Shown here: piece by piece, positions 1 through 8,495 of the stretch
Numbering within the stretch: the stretch's first letter is position 1
How the letters are laid out: each line of letters opens with the position of its first letter
Assembly: GCA_036388675.1 (NCBI GenBank)
Contig: DASVRI010000040.1
Location: 62,001-126,000 of the forward strand
DNA from: DASVUS01 sp036388675
GTDB taxonomy: Bacteria; Armatimonadota; Abditibacteriia; Abditibacteriales; Abditibacteriaceae
Direction: 5' to 3'
Length of the DNA stretch: 64,000 nucleotides
The notes under the pieces: generated by a model
Told to the model about the DNA's origin: nothing
Database searches by the model: none
The model's input: only the letters and a program-made list of their open reading frames with translations
Position numbers and translations under genes: made by a program

Positions 1-245
1 ACCGCCCCGACCTGATTCTGCTCGACGTGCAACTGCCCGACATAACGGGAAGCGAGGTGCTCGACCGCCTGCGTAGCGACCAGCGCACGCACGACATTCC
101 TGTCGTCATGTTATCCGCCGATGCGACTCCGGCTCAAATCACGCGCCTTCTGGAGCAAGGCGCACACGACTACCTGACCAAACCCATCGAGGTGGAAAAG
201 TTCCTGCGCGTGCTGGACGCCTTGCTCGAAGAGCAAACCGCTTGA
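1..245 (+). CDS. Response-regulator receiver domain, C-terminal part (5' end outside window)
   Basis: The frame is open from the window edge and ends in TGA at 243-245. It reads as the second half of a CheY-like receiver domain: the phospho-acceptor aspartate in LILLDVQLPD, the conserved Ser in VVMLSAD and the Lys in the YLTKP motif are all present, followed by a last helix ending in EEQTA. Nothing follows the receiver fold, so this is either a single-domain regulator or the C-terminal receiver of a hybrid histidine kinase. Which one cannot be told without the upstream sequence. Confidence 0.85.
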   Translation, partial: RPDLILLDVQLPDITGSEVLDRLRSDQRTHDIPVVMLSADATPAQITRLLEQGAHDYLTKPIEVEKFLRVLDALLEEQTA

Positions 246-412
246 TGAAAATTGAACCACAGAGGACACTGGGGTTTGGAAGGTGGAAGAAGAATTGAAC
301 ATCAATATGCCGGTATTTCTTTTCTCGTCTGCGGTTCAGATATTTCTGTAGAACAATTTAACTATCGAAGTGGAAGTTGATACACTTTTGTAGGTAAAGC
401 GAGGTGTTGAAC

Positions 413-640
413 ATGGCCAAAGATGATCTGATTATTTCTTCTCCTGAGATTCTGGGCGGCACTCCTGTGTTTGCAGGCACTCGTGTTCCGGTGCAGAATC
501 TACTGGATTATCTCAAAGCCGGGGACAACATCAACGAGTTTCTGGATGATTTTCCCTCTGTGTCGCGTGAGCAAACCGTTCAGGTGTTAGAACTGGCCAA
601 GGAGGCTTTGTTCACCCATGCCACTGCGTGTGCTGCTTGA
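413..640 (+). CDS. DUF433 family antitoxin
   Basis: A 75-residue protein with the DUF433 signature: IISSPEILGGTPVFAGTRVPVQNLLDYL, then a C-terminal helical part with FLDDFPSVSREQ. DUF433 proteins are small HTH-type antitoxins, usually paired with a PIN-like DUF5615 toxin. I prefer the ATG at 413, which has GAGGTG seven bases upstream; an in-frame GTG at 404 would add three residues. Its 3' end overlaps the next reading frame (start at 618) by 23 bp, the usual arrangement for this pair. The partner here is shortened, so the antitoxin is probably an orphan in function. Confidence 0.85.
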   Translation: MAKDDLIISSPEILGGTPVFAGTRVPVQNLLDYLKAGDNINEFLDDFPSVSREQTVQVLELAKEALFTHATACAA

Positions 641-758
641 TGAGTGCCTCTCTAGAAAGCTCAAGCAGTACTTCACCGTTGATCACGTCTCCACTGTTCA
701 AGAGAATGGCTGGCTACGAGTACTCACGCCACAGGAGTTCTTGAGGAAAATCAGATAA
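618..758 (+). pseudogene. Internally deleted DUF5615 (PIN-like) toxin remnant, 46 codons
   Basis: The frame starts with ATG at 618 inside the antitoxin gene and stops at TAA 756-758. Residues 1-32 (MPLRVLLDECLSRKL, then a VSTVQENGW stretch) match the N-terminus of COG4634/DUF5615 toxins. The text then jumps to RVLTPQEFLRKIR, which looks like the family's C-terminal end. Full-length members have about 110 residues, so roughly 60 from the middle, including most of the catalytic core, are missing. The palindrome GAGTACTC (718-725) lies exactly at the apparent junction, encoding RVL. The family call is from memory of the motif; the deletion is inference. Confidence 0.65.
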
Positions 759-784
759 TAATCGGAGTGGAGGGCTATTTCAGT

Positions 785-3700
785 ATGGACATTCCCCCTT
801 ATCTAAAGACCGAAATACAAGAAGGTAAAGCTGTGTTGTTTTTCGGCTGTGGAGCATCATTAAGTGCACAAGACTCAAAAGGCAATCGGCCTCCCAACGC
901 AAAGAAACTCGGTGAACTATTATCAAATAAGTTCCTCGGAGGCCTTCACACGGATTTTCCATTAAGCACAATCGCAGAACTAGCTATTAGTGAGTGCGGC
1001 GACATTGTCAAAGTTCAAGAATACATACGAGAGATCTTTCAGAACTTTGAACCAACTCCCTCTCACAAGATGCTGTGCTCTTTTCGATGGTGGGGTCTAG
1101 CAACCACTAACTATGACCGCTTGATAGAAAGAGCCTATGAGATGGATCACCGCAAAATTCAAGAGGTGGTGCCACTCATTGACCAATCTGATCGGGTAGA
1201 TGAAAAGTTACGTTCTCCCAAAGCGCTTCCACTAGTGAAACTGCATGGATGTATTTCCAGAACTACTAATCCAGACTGGCCGTTAATTCTCACAACAGAT
1301 CAGTACATAAGAGCCCGGATCGGGAGAGAGCGGATATTTAGACATTTCACGGATTGGGCTATCGAGCGCACTGTCGTATTTGTTGGCCACAGTGTCATGG
1401 ACAGTGATATCAGAATGATTCTACATGAACTATCCAGCCTGACGTCAAGTAGATCTCGTTACTATATAGTTGCCCCTACCCCCGATCCGATGTTCTCGCG
1501 TATGTATGAGAACATGAAGATAACATTGCTGTCTGGCACGTTCGACGAATTCATATCCTCTATCAATACAGCAGTTCCATCTTCCATCAGAGGACTGCCG
1601 ATCACCACAAGTCAGCCGGAATTCCCCATAACAGAACGTTTCACAAGTCGTGATGCAGTCATAACAAATCATTGCAAGCAATTTTTAGAAACTGATGTCG
1701 AGTATGTCCGAAGCGCTAAGAACAGGGACTTGGTAGCAAGTACAGATTTTTATAAAGGCATGAACCCAGGCTGGTCGGGTGTTGAACAGAATCTTGATGT
1801 TCGCAGGAACCTAACAGACACAATTTTGGTGGATAGTTTTCTTATAGAAGAAAGTAAGCATCTAGACCGCATAGAACTTGTTCTCATTAAAGCTCATGCT
1901 GGTGCCGGAAAAACAGTCCTGATGCGGCGATTAGCATGGGATGCAGCACATGAATACAATCTTCTCTGTTTGTATGTAAATCCTCATGGGGTCATAAACT
2001 CAGCTGCCCTCAAGGAGTTGGTCGAGCTTTGCAACGAGCGTATATATCTATTCGTAGATGATGCAGCTGATAGGGTTAGAGAGCTTATATCTCTAGTCAG
2101 AAATATAGGCCCTGAGGGCAAGAAAATAACTGTAATACTTGCCGAAAGAATCAATGAGTGGAATTTCTCTTGCGAGGCACTGGCGCCTTTCGTTACTTCT
2201 GAAAATGAATTAGCTTATTTGGACACGAAAGAAATAGAAGGGCTATTGTTGTTATTAGAGGAGCATAGAGCTTTAGGTACTCTAGCCGGACTTTCTGCAG
2301 AAAATCGAAGGACGGCGTTTGCTGAGCGTGCAGGACGGCAGTTATTGGTGGCTCTGCATGAGGCTACAATGGGTAAGCCGTTTGAGGACATAATAGCCAA
2401 TGAATATGAGAATATTCAGCCGTCCGAGGCACAACGTCTCTATTTAAGCATATGTATATTGGATCGCCTAGATGTTCCTGTGCGAGCCGGGGTCATAGCT
2501 CGCATTCACGGTATCCGTTTTGAGGATTTCCGAGAACACTTGTTCAAGCCACTGGAGCATATTGTTCAAGCTGCATACAATCCAGTAGCACGTGATTACG
2601 TCTACAGGACCAGACATCCTCACATTGCAGATATAGTCTTCCACAGAGTCTTAAATAAAGAAGAAGTAAGATTTGAAGAGTACATGAAGTGCCTGAGAGG
2701 CCTTCATCTAGATTATTCAACGGATGCCAAGGCATTCCGCAGAATGATAAGAGGGCGTCCACTATTAGATCTCTTCCCCACTCATGAATTAGTAAAATCT
2801 ATTCATGAAGAAGCAAGAAGGCAGGCAGGCGATGATGCATATCTACTTCATCAGATCGGTATATATGAGATGCATCGCCCAGGTGGTGATTTAAGGAAGA
2901 GTGCTGATCTGTTCAACAAAGCTGCGCAAGCTGCGCAAGCTGCGCATAATACCCTTATATCAAGATCAGTTCAGCACTCTATGGCAGAACTAAGCTTGCG
3001 CAGTGCTGATTTAGCACCAACTCAACTAGAGAGAGACAGGTTGCTGTCGGATGCGACAAAAATCGCGTCAGCCATGAAGTCCAATAAAGGCGATGCTCAC
3101 GGTCATCATACTCTGGTGAAGGCTAATCTGCGGAGACTTCAGGATACTCTTGAGCTTCCTGAAGACGAATTTAGTGAGAAGAAAATAGAAGAAATTGTAA
3201 AGCAGATAGAACGTGATTTGTCAGAGGGGCTGCAACAGTTCCCCGGTGACTCACATCTACTGGAAGCTGAGTCACAATTTGCTTCGCTTTTGTCTGATTC
3301 AGAGCGTTTTCTCAATGCCTTGGAACAAGCGTTTAACGCAAATCCGCGTGTGGCCTTCATCGCATTGAGGCTTGCGCGATACTATGAGCAACAAAAGAAT
3401 ACCGGTCGAGCTAAGGCTATCCTAGAGGCTGCACTGAACGCTAATGACAGAGAGCGAAAGCTGCACTATGCCTATGCCAAGCTACTAATCCGCAATAATG
3501 AGGGAACTACGGACAGCTTATTACACCATCTAGCGAGATCGTTCTCACAAGGCGACGACAACTATGATGCCCAATTGCTGTATGGTCGAGAGTTATTTGT
3601 TGCGAACAGACGTGATGAGTACAAAGCGGTATTCAAGCAACTTAGCCTTGCCTTAGTAGATCCAGAAACAAAGACGAGATTACTCTATCCACTGAAGCAG

Positions 3701-3898
3701 ATTTTCGCCGGAACAGTCACAAAGATCGAAGCCTATTACTGCTTCATCGCTGCTGATGGCATCAGTGACTGGATATATGCAAACCGCAATGATATACACA
3801 GGAGCACATGGGCCGACTTAACCGTTGGAACCCGAGTTACCCTTAGAATTGCCTTCAATATGAAGGGGCCAGGTGCCAATGATGTACGCACAGTTTAA
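785..3898 (+). CDS. SIR2-STAND NTPase with TPR region and cold-shock-like C-terminus (putative anti-phage effector)
   Basis: About 1037 residues. The N-terminal SIR2 fold shows GCGAS near residue 21, TTNYD near 107, KLHGC and a GHS...DSDIR end, the layout of NAD-consuming SIR2 domains in bacterial defence. A P-loop AHAGAGKT follows near 370 with an acidic LFVDDAAD strand, typical of STAND ATPases, then winged-helix-like and TPR-like helices. The last 60 residues (GTVTKIEAYY..., ending near KGPGANDV) resemble a cold-shock/OB fold with a degraded RNP1. I chose ATG 785, ten bases after a GGAGGG, over GTG 767. The gene is clearly more AT-rich than its neighbours and has no GAGTACTC copy, so recent acquisition is likely. 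SIR2-STAND proteins are known to deplete NAD on phage sensing; that function here is inferred. Confidence 0.85.
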   Translation: MDIPPYLKTEIQEGKAVLFFGCGASLSAQDSKGNRPPNAKKLGELLSNKFLGGLHTDFPLSTIAELAISECGDIVKVQEYIREIFQNFEPTPSHKMLCSFRWWGLATTNYDRLIERAYEMDHRKIQEVVPLIDQSDRVDEKLRSPKALPLVKLHGCISRTTNPDWPLILTTDQYIRARIGRERIFRHFTDWAIERTVVFVGHSVMDSDIRMILHELSSLTSSRSRYYIVAPTPDPMFSRMYENMKITLLSGTFDEFISSINTAVPSSIRGLPITTSQPEFPITERFTSRDAVITNHCKQFLETDVEYVRSAKNRDLVASTDFYKGMNPGWSGVEQNLDVRRNLTDTILVDSFLIEESKHLDRIELVLIKAHAGAGKTVLMRRLAWDAAHEYNLLCLYVNPHGVINSAALKELVELCNERIYLFVDDAADRVRELISLVRNIGPEGKKITVILAERINEWNFSCEALAPFVTSENELAYLDTKEIEGLLLLLEEHRALGTLAGLSAENRRTAFAERAGRQLLVALHEATMGKPFEDIIANEYENIQPSEAQRLYLSICILDRLDVPVRAGVIARIHGIRFEDFREHLFKPLEHIVQAAYNPVARDYVYRTRHPHIADIVFHRVLNKEEVRFEEYMKCLRGLHLDYSTDAKAFRRMIRGRPLLDLFPTHELVKSIHEEARRQAGDDAYLLHQIGIYEMHRPGGDLRKSADLFNKAAQAAQAAHNTLISRSVQHSMAELSLRSADLAPTQLERDRLLSDATKIASAMKSNKGDAHGHHTLVKANLRRLQDTLELPEDEFSEKKIEEIVKQIERDLSEGLQQFPGDSHLLEAESQFASLLSDSERFLNALEQAFNANPRVAFIALRLARYYEQQKNTGRAKAILEAALNANDRERKLHYAYAKLLIRNNEGTTDSLLHHLARSFSQGDDNYDAQLLYGRELFVANRRDEYKAVFKQLSLALVDPETKTRLLYPLKQIFAGTVTKIEAYYCFIAADGISDWIYANRNDIHRSTWADLTVGTRVTLRIAFNMKGPGANDVRTV

Positions 3899-3984
3899 TG
3901 TCCGAGCGTTCACATTGACACGCCCCAAGTGTTATTAGAAGATTAGCCTTGTTTGACCTGTCGAATACAAACGAGTACTCGCAG

Positions 3985-4026
3985 CGCCAAACGTTGCATC
4001 ATTCTTGCACGTTTGGTGGCGTTTTG
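3985..4026 (+). terminator. Rho-independent terminator after the SIR2-STAND gene
   Basis: The arm CGCCAAACGT (3985-3994) pairs with ACGTTTGGTGGCG (4009-4021) with one bulged base. The hairpin is followed by TTTTGTTCT. It sits between the defence-like gene and catalase, and a GAGTACTC copy lies just upstream at 3973. Confidence 0.65.
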
Positions 4027-4073
4027 TTCTCCAGCCATGCGGCTTCAGTTGTTCAACTTGAAGGGACCAGCAC

Positions 4074-5747
4074 ATGAAAGAATTTCCAACCAGCGAAAAG
4101 GCCACCGAGGAAGAAGTCCACGAGCGGGCCGAAGGCAGTGCCGGCACCAATGGCGCCGGTGAGATGGCAACGCGAACCGATGTCGAAGACAAAGGTGAAG
4201 GCTCGCCCAACGGCGTGTCGCATCAGGCCGAGCAGCCCGTCCTGACCACGCGCCAAGGCCACCCGGTTTACGATAACCAGAACGTGCGCACCGTGGGCAA
4301 TCGCGGCCCGACAACGCTCGAAAACTATCAGTTCATCGAGAAGATCACGCACTTCGACCGCGAGCGCATTCCCGAGCGTGTGGTACATGCGCGCGGCGCC
4401 GGGGCGCACGGCTATTTTGAGGCCTATGGCACAGTCGGCGATGAACCCATCAGCAAATACACGCGCGCCAAGCTGTTCCAGCAGAAGGGCAAGCGCACGC
4501 CGGTTTTTGTGCGTTTTTCGAGCGTGATTCACGGCGGTCACTCGCCCGAAACGCTGCGCGACCCGCGCGGCTTTTCCACCAAGTTCTACACCGAAGACGG
4601 TAACTGGGATTTGGTCGGCAACAACTTGAAGATTTTCTTTATCCGTGACGCCATCAAGTTCCCCGACCTGATCCATTGCCTCAAGCCCGATCCTGTCACC
4701 AACCGGCAGGATTCGCGTCGCATCTTCGATTTTCTTTCGTTCATTCCCGAAGCCACGCACATGGTCACCTGGCTGTTTAGCCCGTGGGGCATTCCCGCTG
4801 GTTATCGTCACATGCAGGGTTCGGGCGTTAATACCTACAAGTGGGTCAACAGCGAGGGCGTCGGCACGCTGGTGAAGTATCACTTTGCACCAAAGCAGGG
4901 CGTGCGCAACCTGACGCAGGCCCAGGCCGAAGAGATTCAGGCCAAGAACTTCAATCATGCAACGCAGGATTTGTATGAAGCCATCGAACGCGGCGAGTTT
5001 CCCGAATGGGATTTCGGCGTGCAGTTGATGGAAGATCACGATCACCCGGAACTCGATTTCGACCCGCTCGACGACACCAACATCTGGCCTGAAGACCAGT
5101 TCCCCATTTTGCCCGTGGGCCGCATGGTGCTCGACCGCAATCCGGCGAATTACTTCGCCGAAGTCGAGCAGGCCGCGTTTGGCACCGGAGTACTCGTGGA
5201 CGGCCTCGATTTCTCCGACGACAAAATGCTGCAAGGCCGCACGTTGTCCTATTCCGATACGCAGCGCTACCGCGTTGGGCCGAACTACTTGCAGTTGCCT
5301 ATCAACAGCCCCAAGTCGCATATCGCCACCAACCAGCGCGACGGCCAGATGACCTATCACGTTGATGGCGTTGAAGCCGGCGAAAACCCGCACGTCAACT
5401 ACGAGCCGAGCAGCCTGAACGGTTTGCGCGAAGCGCCCGAGCCGCCAGTTCCGCACACGCCGTTTGTCAGTGGCAACCTGGTGCGCGAGCCGGTAGCGCG
5501 TCGCAACGTCTTTAAGCAGGCGGGCGAACGCTATCGCACTTTCGAGCAGTGGGAGCGCGACGACCTTATCTTCAACCTGGTGGAGAACCTGAAGATCTGC
5601 AACCGCGATATTCAGGAGCGCATGATCGGACACTTCCTGCGCGCCGACGAAGAATACGGCACACGCGTGGCGCAGGGCCTGGGCATCGATCCGAGCACCG
5701 TAAAATTGCCGCCGGTCGAAGCCGACGCGCGGCCCTACAAGTCGTAA
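4074..5747 (+). CDS. katA: Monofunctional haem catalase
   Basis: A 557-residue catalase that breaks down hydrogen peroxide. The distal-pocket His is in RVVHARGAGAHG (His105), the Asn in DLVGNNLKIFF (about 184), and the proximal haem-ligand Tyr in RTLSYSDTQRYRVG (about Tyr393). The domain order is beta-barrel, wrapping loop and helical end, without the flavodoxin-like C-terminus of large catalases. The first 55 residues are charged and low in complexity, with no signal peptide. The start ATG is preceded by AAGGGA. A perfect hairpin follows 15 bases after the stop, so the gene appears to be transcribed alone. The symbol is by similarity only. Confidence 0.95.
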   Translation: MKEFPTSEKATEEEVHERAEGSAGTNGAGEMATRTDVEDKGEGSPNGVSHQAEQPVLTTRQGHPVYDNQNVRTVGNRGPTTLENYQFIEKITHFDRERIPERVVHARGAGAHGYFEAYGTVGDEPISKYTRAKLFQQKGKRTPVFVRFSSVIHGGHSPETLRDPRGFSTKFYTEDGNWDLVGNNLKIFFIRDAIKFPDLIHCLKPDPVTNRQDSRRIFDFLSFIPEATHMVTWLFSPWGIPAGYRHMQGSGVNTYKWVNSEGVGTLVKYHFAPKQGVRNLTQAQAEEIQAKNFNHATQDLYEAIERGEFPEWDFGVQLMEDHDHPELDFDPLDDTNIWPEDQFPILPVGRMVLDRNPANYFAEVEQAAFGTGVLVDGLDFSDDKMLQGRTLSYSDTQRYRVGPNYLQLPINSPKSHIATNQRDGQMTYHVDGVEAGENPHVNYEPSSLNGLREAPEPPVPHTPFVSGNLVREPVARRNVFKQAGERYRTFEQWERDDLIFNLVENLKICNRDIQERMIGHFLRADEEYGTRVAQGLGIDPSTVKLPPVEADARPYKS

Positions 5748-5762
5748 CACGAGTACTCGTAA

Positions 5763-5800
5763 AAGCAGTCCCGGCATCAATTGCGATGCCGGGACTGCTT
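5763..5800 (+). terminator. Perfect 16-bp stem terminator after catalase
   Basis: AAGCAGTCCCGGCATC (5763-5778) pairs perfectly with GATGCCGGGACTGCTT (5785-5800) around a six-base loop. A run of A precedes it and no strong T run follows. The CCCGGCATC/GATGCCGGG core recurs in the terminator at 6383-6415. Confidence 0.7.
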
Positions 5801-5812
5801 GCATTAATGATG

Positions 5813-5880
5813 TGTCATTCCGAGCTTGCTCGGAATCTTAGTCGTATCGCATAAAGATTTCTCGCAAGCTCGAAATGACA
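5813..5880. repeat. REP-like inverted repeat
   Basis: Arms of about 27 bp, one starting TGTCATTCCGAGCTTGCTCG (5813) and its inverted partner at 5854-5880, differ at about four positions and surround a short spacer. The sequence type (GTCATTCCGAGC...) is familiar from intergenic repeats of several soil phyla. No reading frame is present. Confidence 0.6.
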
Positions 5881-6005
5881 CCATTCGTCAAAGTGACAAA
5901 ACACTGTCAAAAGGATTCGCCACTTACGGCATCCTCCGCACATAGCAGTCAACGCAGGGCACAGCGTTTGCTTCCGGTTTCAGCAACAAACGAAAAGGTG
6001 AACCC

Positions 6006-6362
6006 ATGCCGAATCTGATTCCCCGTCCCATCCATGCCGTGCTCGATTATGTCTACGCCCTGAAAGCTTTCGCCGCGCCGAAGGTGATGGGCTTTGAGGA
6101 CAACAAAGCTGCAAGCACCGTGTGCTACGGCGTTGGCGTCGTGGCGCTGCTTTCCGCTTTCACGACACGCCACGAAGGCGGCGTGGTGAAGATGATTCCC
6201 TTCAACACACACCTCAAGCTCGATTTAGCGGCTGCCGGATTTTCTCTGGCCGCGCCGTGGCTTTTCGGTTTCGCCAAAAACGGCAAAGCGCGTAATTCAG
6301 TTATCGCTCTGGCATTGCTTCAGGGTGTTGTGGCTTTGCTGAGTACTCCCGATGAAGAGTAG
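6006..6362 (+). CDS. SPW-type small integral membrane protein
   Basis: A 118-residue protein with about four hydrophobic segments and the SPW-family pattern seen twice: RPIHAVLDYVYALKAFAAPKVMGF near the start and LKLDLAAAGFSLAAPWLFGF later. The family is of unknown function and is found in the cytoplasmic membrane. The start ATG follows AAAAGGTGAACCC. A GAGTACTC copy (6341) lies in the last codons as STP. A terminator follows at once, so it looks monocistronic. Confidence 0.8.
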   Translation: MPNLIPRPIHAVLDYVYALKAFAAPKVMGFEDNKAASTVCYGVGVVALLSAFTTRHEGGVVKMIPFNTHLKLDLAAAGFSLAAPWLFGFAKNGKARNSVIALALLQGVVALLSTPDEE

Positions 6363-6382
6363 GGTATCAACCGCACAAAGTG

Positions 6383-6415
6383 ACAGGCCCGGCATCGTAG
6401 TGATGCCGGGCCTGT
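6383..6415 (+). terminator. Perfect 14-bp stem terminator
   Basis: ACAGGCCCGGCATC (6383-6396) pairs with GATGCCGGGCCTGT (6402-6415) around a five-base loop, followed by TGTTATGATTT. It shares its core stem with the terminator after catalase. Confidence 0.75.
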
Positions 6416-6459
6416 TGTTATGATTTGCTGCTCCTATCAACTCATCTTAGACTATATAT

Positions 6460-6999
6460 GTGGATCGCACGCATTTTGTCCTCTGGTACAGGCTCGACAA
6501 TAAAGACCACTACCTGATTTGGTACCATGAGGTCGAAGGCGACTCATGCCTGGACGGTGTCGTTCTGGATTCTGCGAGCAAGATACCAATCTTCGTCGCC
6601 GTCGATGAATTACAACACTACGCGCGATCTCAAGAATTTGAAATCGATGCGGAAGAACCTCGCTTACACAACCTCGACATTGTGTTGAAGTGGCTCAAGA
6701 CGAGGCGCGCCACACAGACACTGCATTGCGACGCCTGCCTGACAGCATGGAACCTGTTTGCCGATGTTTCGCGGTCGCTGAGCGGGAGTTTCGATGCCGA
6801 CCAGCAACGCACACATAAGATTTATCAGAAGCTGTTCTTTGGCAGCAATCTGCCAGCTCTTACACCGAGTGGCAAGCATTACATACCGCTCTGGTCGTCC
6901 CAGGAGCTAAAAATCATACGTGAAGTCATGAACAATGGCTTAGCGTTGTTGCGCGCTCATACTCGCTTGCAGACAGTAACCCGCCGGCGTTTTCCTTGA
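6460..6999 (+). CDS. Hypothetical protein, 179 residues
   Basis: I do not recognise this protein. It starts at GTG 6460 (an ATG at 6458 is in another frame). It is soluble, with an aromatic N-terminus (FVLWYRLDNKDHYLIWYHEVEG) and a single HCDAC motif near residue 90 that might be part of a metal site but lacks a second pair. A basic tail ends TRRRFP. No recognisable ribosome-binding site precedes the start. It lies alone between two terminator-bounded genes. The compact beta-rich start and the size recall immunity-type proteins, but I cannot assign a family. Confidence 0.6.
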   Translation: MDRTHFVLWYRLDNKDHYLIWYHEVEGDSCLDGVVLDSASKIPIFVAVDELQHYARSQEFEIDAEEPRLHNLDIVLKWLKTRRATQTLHCDACLTAWNLFADVSRSLSGSFDADQQRTHKIYQKLFFGSNLPALTPSGKHYIPLWSSQELKIIREVMNNGLALLRAHTRLQTVTRRRFP

Positions 7000-7242
7000 C
7001 TCGACGGGTATCGTGCGTTATAAACATGCGGCCCACGATTCGGCCTGTTTATTTATGAGTACTCGCCTCACTCCCCCTTGAACTTCGTTGTTGCTCCCAT
7101 TGCTCTTTGTGCCTGCGATATGCGCAGTTGAATCTTTGCGGCGGCTCACGCTTTCAATCCCACTTCTTGCGGTTTCGTGTTGTAATATGGAGTTGTTACT
7201 CTACGGAGCGAGTTTACAGCACAAGTTTTCAACGGGACGATC

Positions 7243-8238
7243 ATGAACATTCTCATCAACCTGCCACCCGGATTCTTTCAACAACCTGAACTGACACCGA
7301 TCTGGGAGCGCCTGGCGCGACTGGGAACTTTACGGCAGACCTCGCACAACGCCGCCGATGAAATCCGTGATGACCTCGCCTGGGCCGATGCTCTGTTCAT
7401 GTGGTCATGGCCCGCCCTCTCCGATGATTTACTGAACAATGCCGCGAACCTGAAATTTCGTGGACACATCGATATTTCGCAGGGAGCGGCGCGCGTGGCG
7501 CTGTCGCGTGACGTGCCGCTTTCGCTGTCGCGCGGCGGCTTTTCGCCTGCTGTGTCGGAGATAGCGCTGGCGCTGATTCTGAGTACTCTACGCAAGGTGT
7601 CCGATTATCATGCACAGATGCGTGCCAGTGCAGAGCCCTGGGTCAAAAATTTCCCCACCGACATCGACCCCCTGGAGCGCGAACTCACCGGCCGCAGCGT
7701 CGGCCTTGTGGGTTTCGGTAATGTGGGGCGGCGCTTAGGTGAATTGTTGCAGCCGTTCCGTCCAGAGTTGCGCGTCTATGACCCGTTTGTGCCGGGAGAC
7801 GTGCTGCAAGCTCACAACGCCACACGCGTTGAACTCGATGAAATGCTGCGCGACAGCGATGTTGTTGTGCTGTGCGCGGCTTCGAACCCTGGCACTGCGC
7901 ATCTCATCGGTCGCAAAGAAATCGAGTTGCTGCGCCCGCACGCGGTGTTCATCAATGTGGCCCGCGCCGCTCTGGTCGATACACAAGCTTTAGTCGAGCG
8001 CTTGCAGCGCGGCGACTTGTTCGCGGCCATCGATGTGTTCGACAGCGAGCCGTTGGAGCGCGATGCGGTTCTGCGCACTTTGCCCAATGCTTATCTGACA
8101 CCGCATCGCGCCGGCGGCACCATGGCTTCGGTGGCGCGCACGCTGAACTGGTTGATCGATGATTTTGAAGCCGTGTTGGCGGGCAAGGAACAGAAGCACG
8201 CACTCGTCGAACGCATGTTGCCCAGCCTTGATGCGTAA
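7243..8238 (+). CDS. D-isomer-specific 2-hydroxyacid dehydrogenase
   Basis: A 331-residue NAD(P)-dependent dehydrogenase. The cofactor loop GLVGFGNVGRRLG lies near residue 150. The catalytic set is complete: Arg in INVARAALVD, Glu in DVFDSEPLE, and His in LTPHRAGGT. Family members reduce 2-keto acids such as glyoxylate, hydroxypyruvate or phosphohydroxypyruvate; the substrate cannot be read here. The ACT domain of many SerA enzymes is missing, and the length fits the short glyoxylate/hydroxypyruvate reductase type. A weak GGGACG precedes ATG 7243. It appears to stand alone. Confidence 0.92.
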   Translation: MNILINLPPGFFQQPELTPIWERLARLGTLRQTSHNAADEIRDDLAWADALFMWSWPALSDDLLNNAANLKFRGHIDISQGAARVALSRDVPLSLSRGGFSPAVSEIALALILSTLRKVSDYHAQMRASAEPWVKNFPTDIDPLERELTGRSVGLVGFGNVGRRLGELLQPFRPELRVYDPFVPGDVLQAHNATRVELDEMLRDSDVVVLCAASNPGTAHLIGRKEIELLRPHAVFINVARAALVDTQALVERLQRGDLFAAIDVFDSEPLERDAVLRTLPNAYLTPHRAGGTMASVARTLNWLIDDFEAVLAGKEQKHALVERMLPSLDA

Positions 8239-8365
8239 TTGGAATCTTTGCACTCAGTATCCGTGATGGTTGTAGGGGCACATGACATGCGTCTGAGAGT
8301 CGTTGGCCTCGTAAAGAGGGCGGACGCCATGCGCCCCATCGCTAAATCACAGCATCGGGATCATC

Positions 8366-8473
8366 TCAAAGCGCTGTGAACAGGTGAGCCGAAAAGCTGG
8401 CGATGGCGCTGATTGTGGCTATACCGGCAATTGCAAATGCGGCGAGTACTCCGAAACAACCTCTGCGTGACAT
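8366..8473 (-). CDS. 35-residue single-span membrane peptide
   Basis: The minus strand has GGAGGAATT directly before ATG at 8473. The frame reads MSRRGCFGVLAAFAIAGIAT, then a short rest ending in HLFTAL and TGA. A basic start followed by about 20 hydrophobic residues predicts one membrane helix or an uncleaved signal. It starts 22 bases after the stop of the beta-helix gene on the same strand, so the two are probably cotranscribed. A GAGTACTC copy (8444) lies inside, read as GVL. The strong ribosome-binding site and operon position are the main support; no family is known to me. Confidence 0.6.
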   Translation of the reverse strand: MSRRGCFGVLAAFAIAGIATISAIASFSAHLFTAL

Positions 8474-8495
8474 AATTCCTCCAAGCGAATCTGGT

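Noticed and set aside
767..3898. Prophage or plasmid island around the SIR2-STAND gene
   Set aside because: Only one AT-rich gene with a toxin-antitoxin remnant; no integrase, tRNA site or phage gene next to it.
4053..5804. Open minus-strand frame of 583 codons opposite catalase
   Set aside because: It mirrors the catalase gene, which has complete active-site motifs. The antisense translation has no domain and arises from the high-GC codon pattern.
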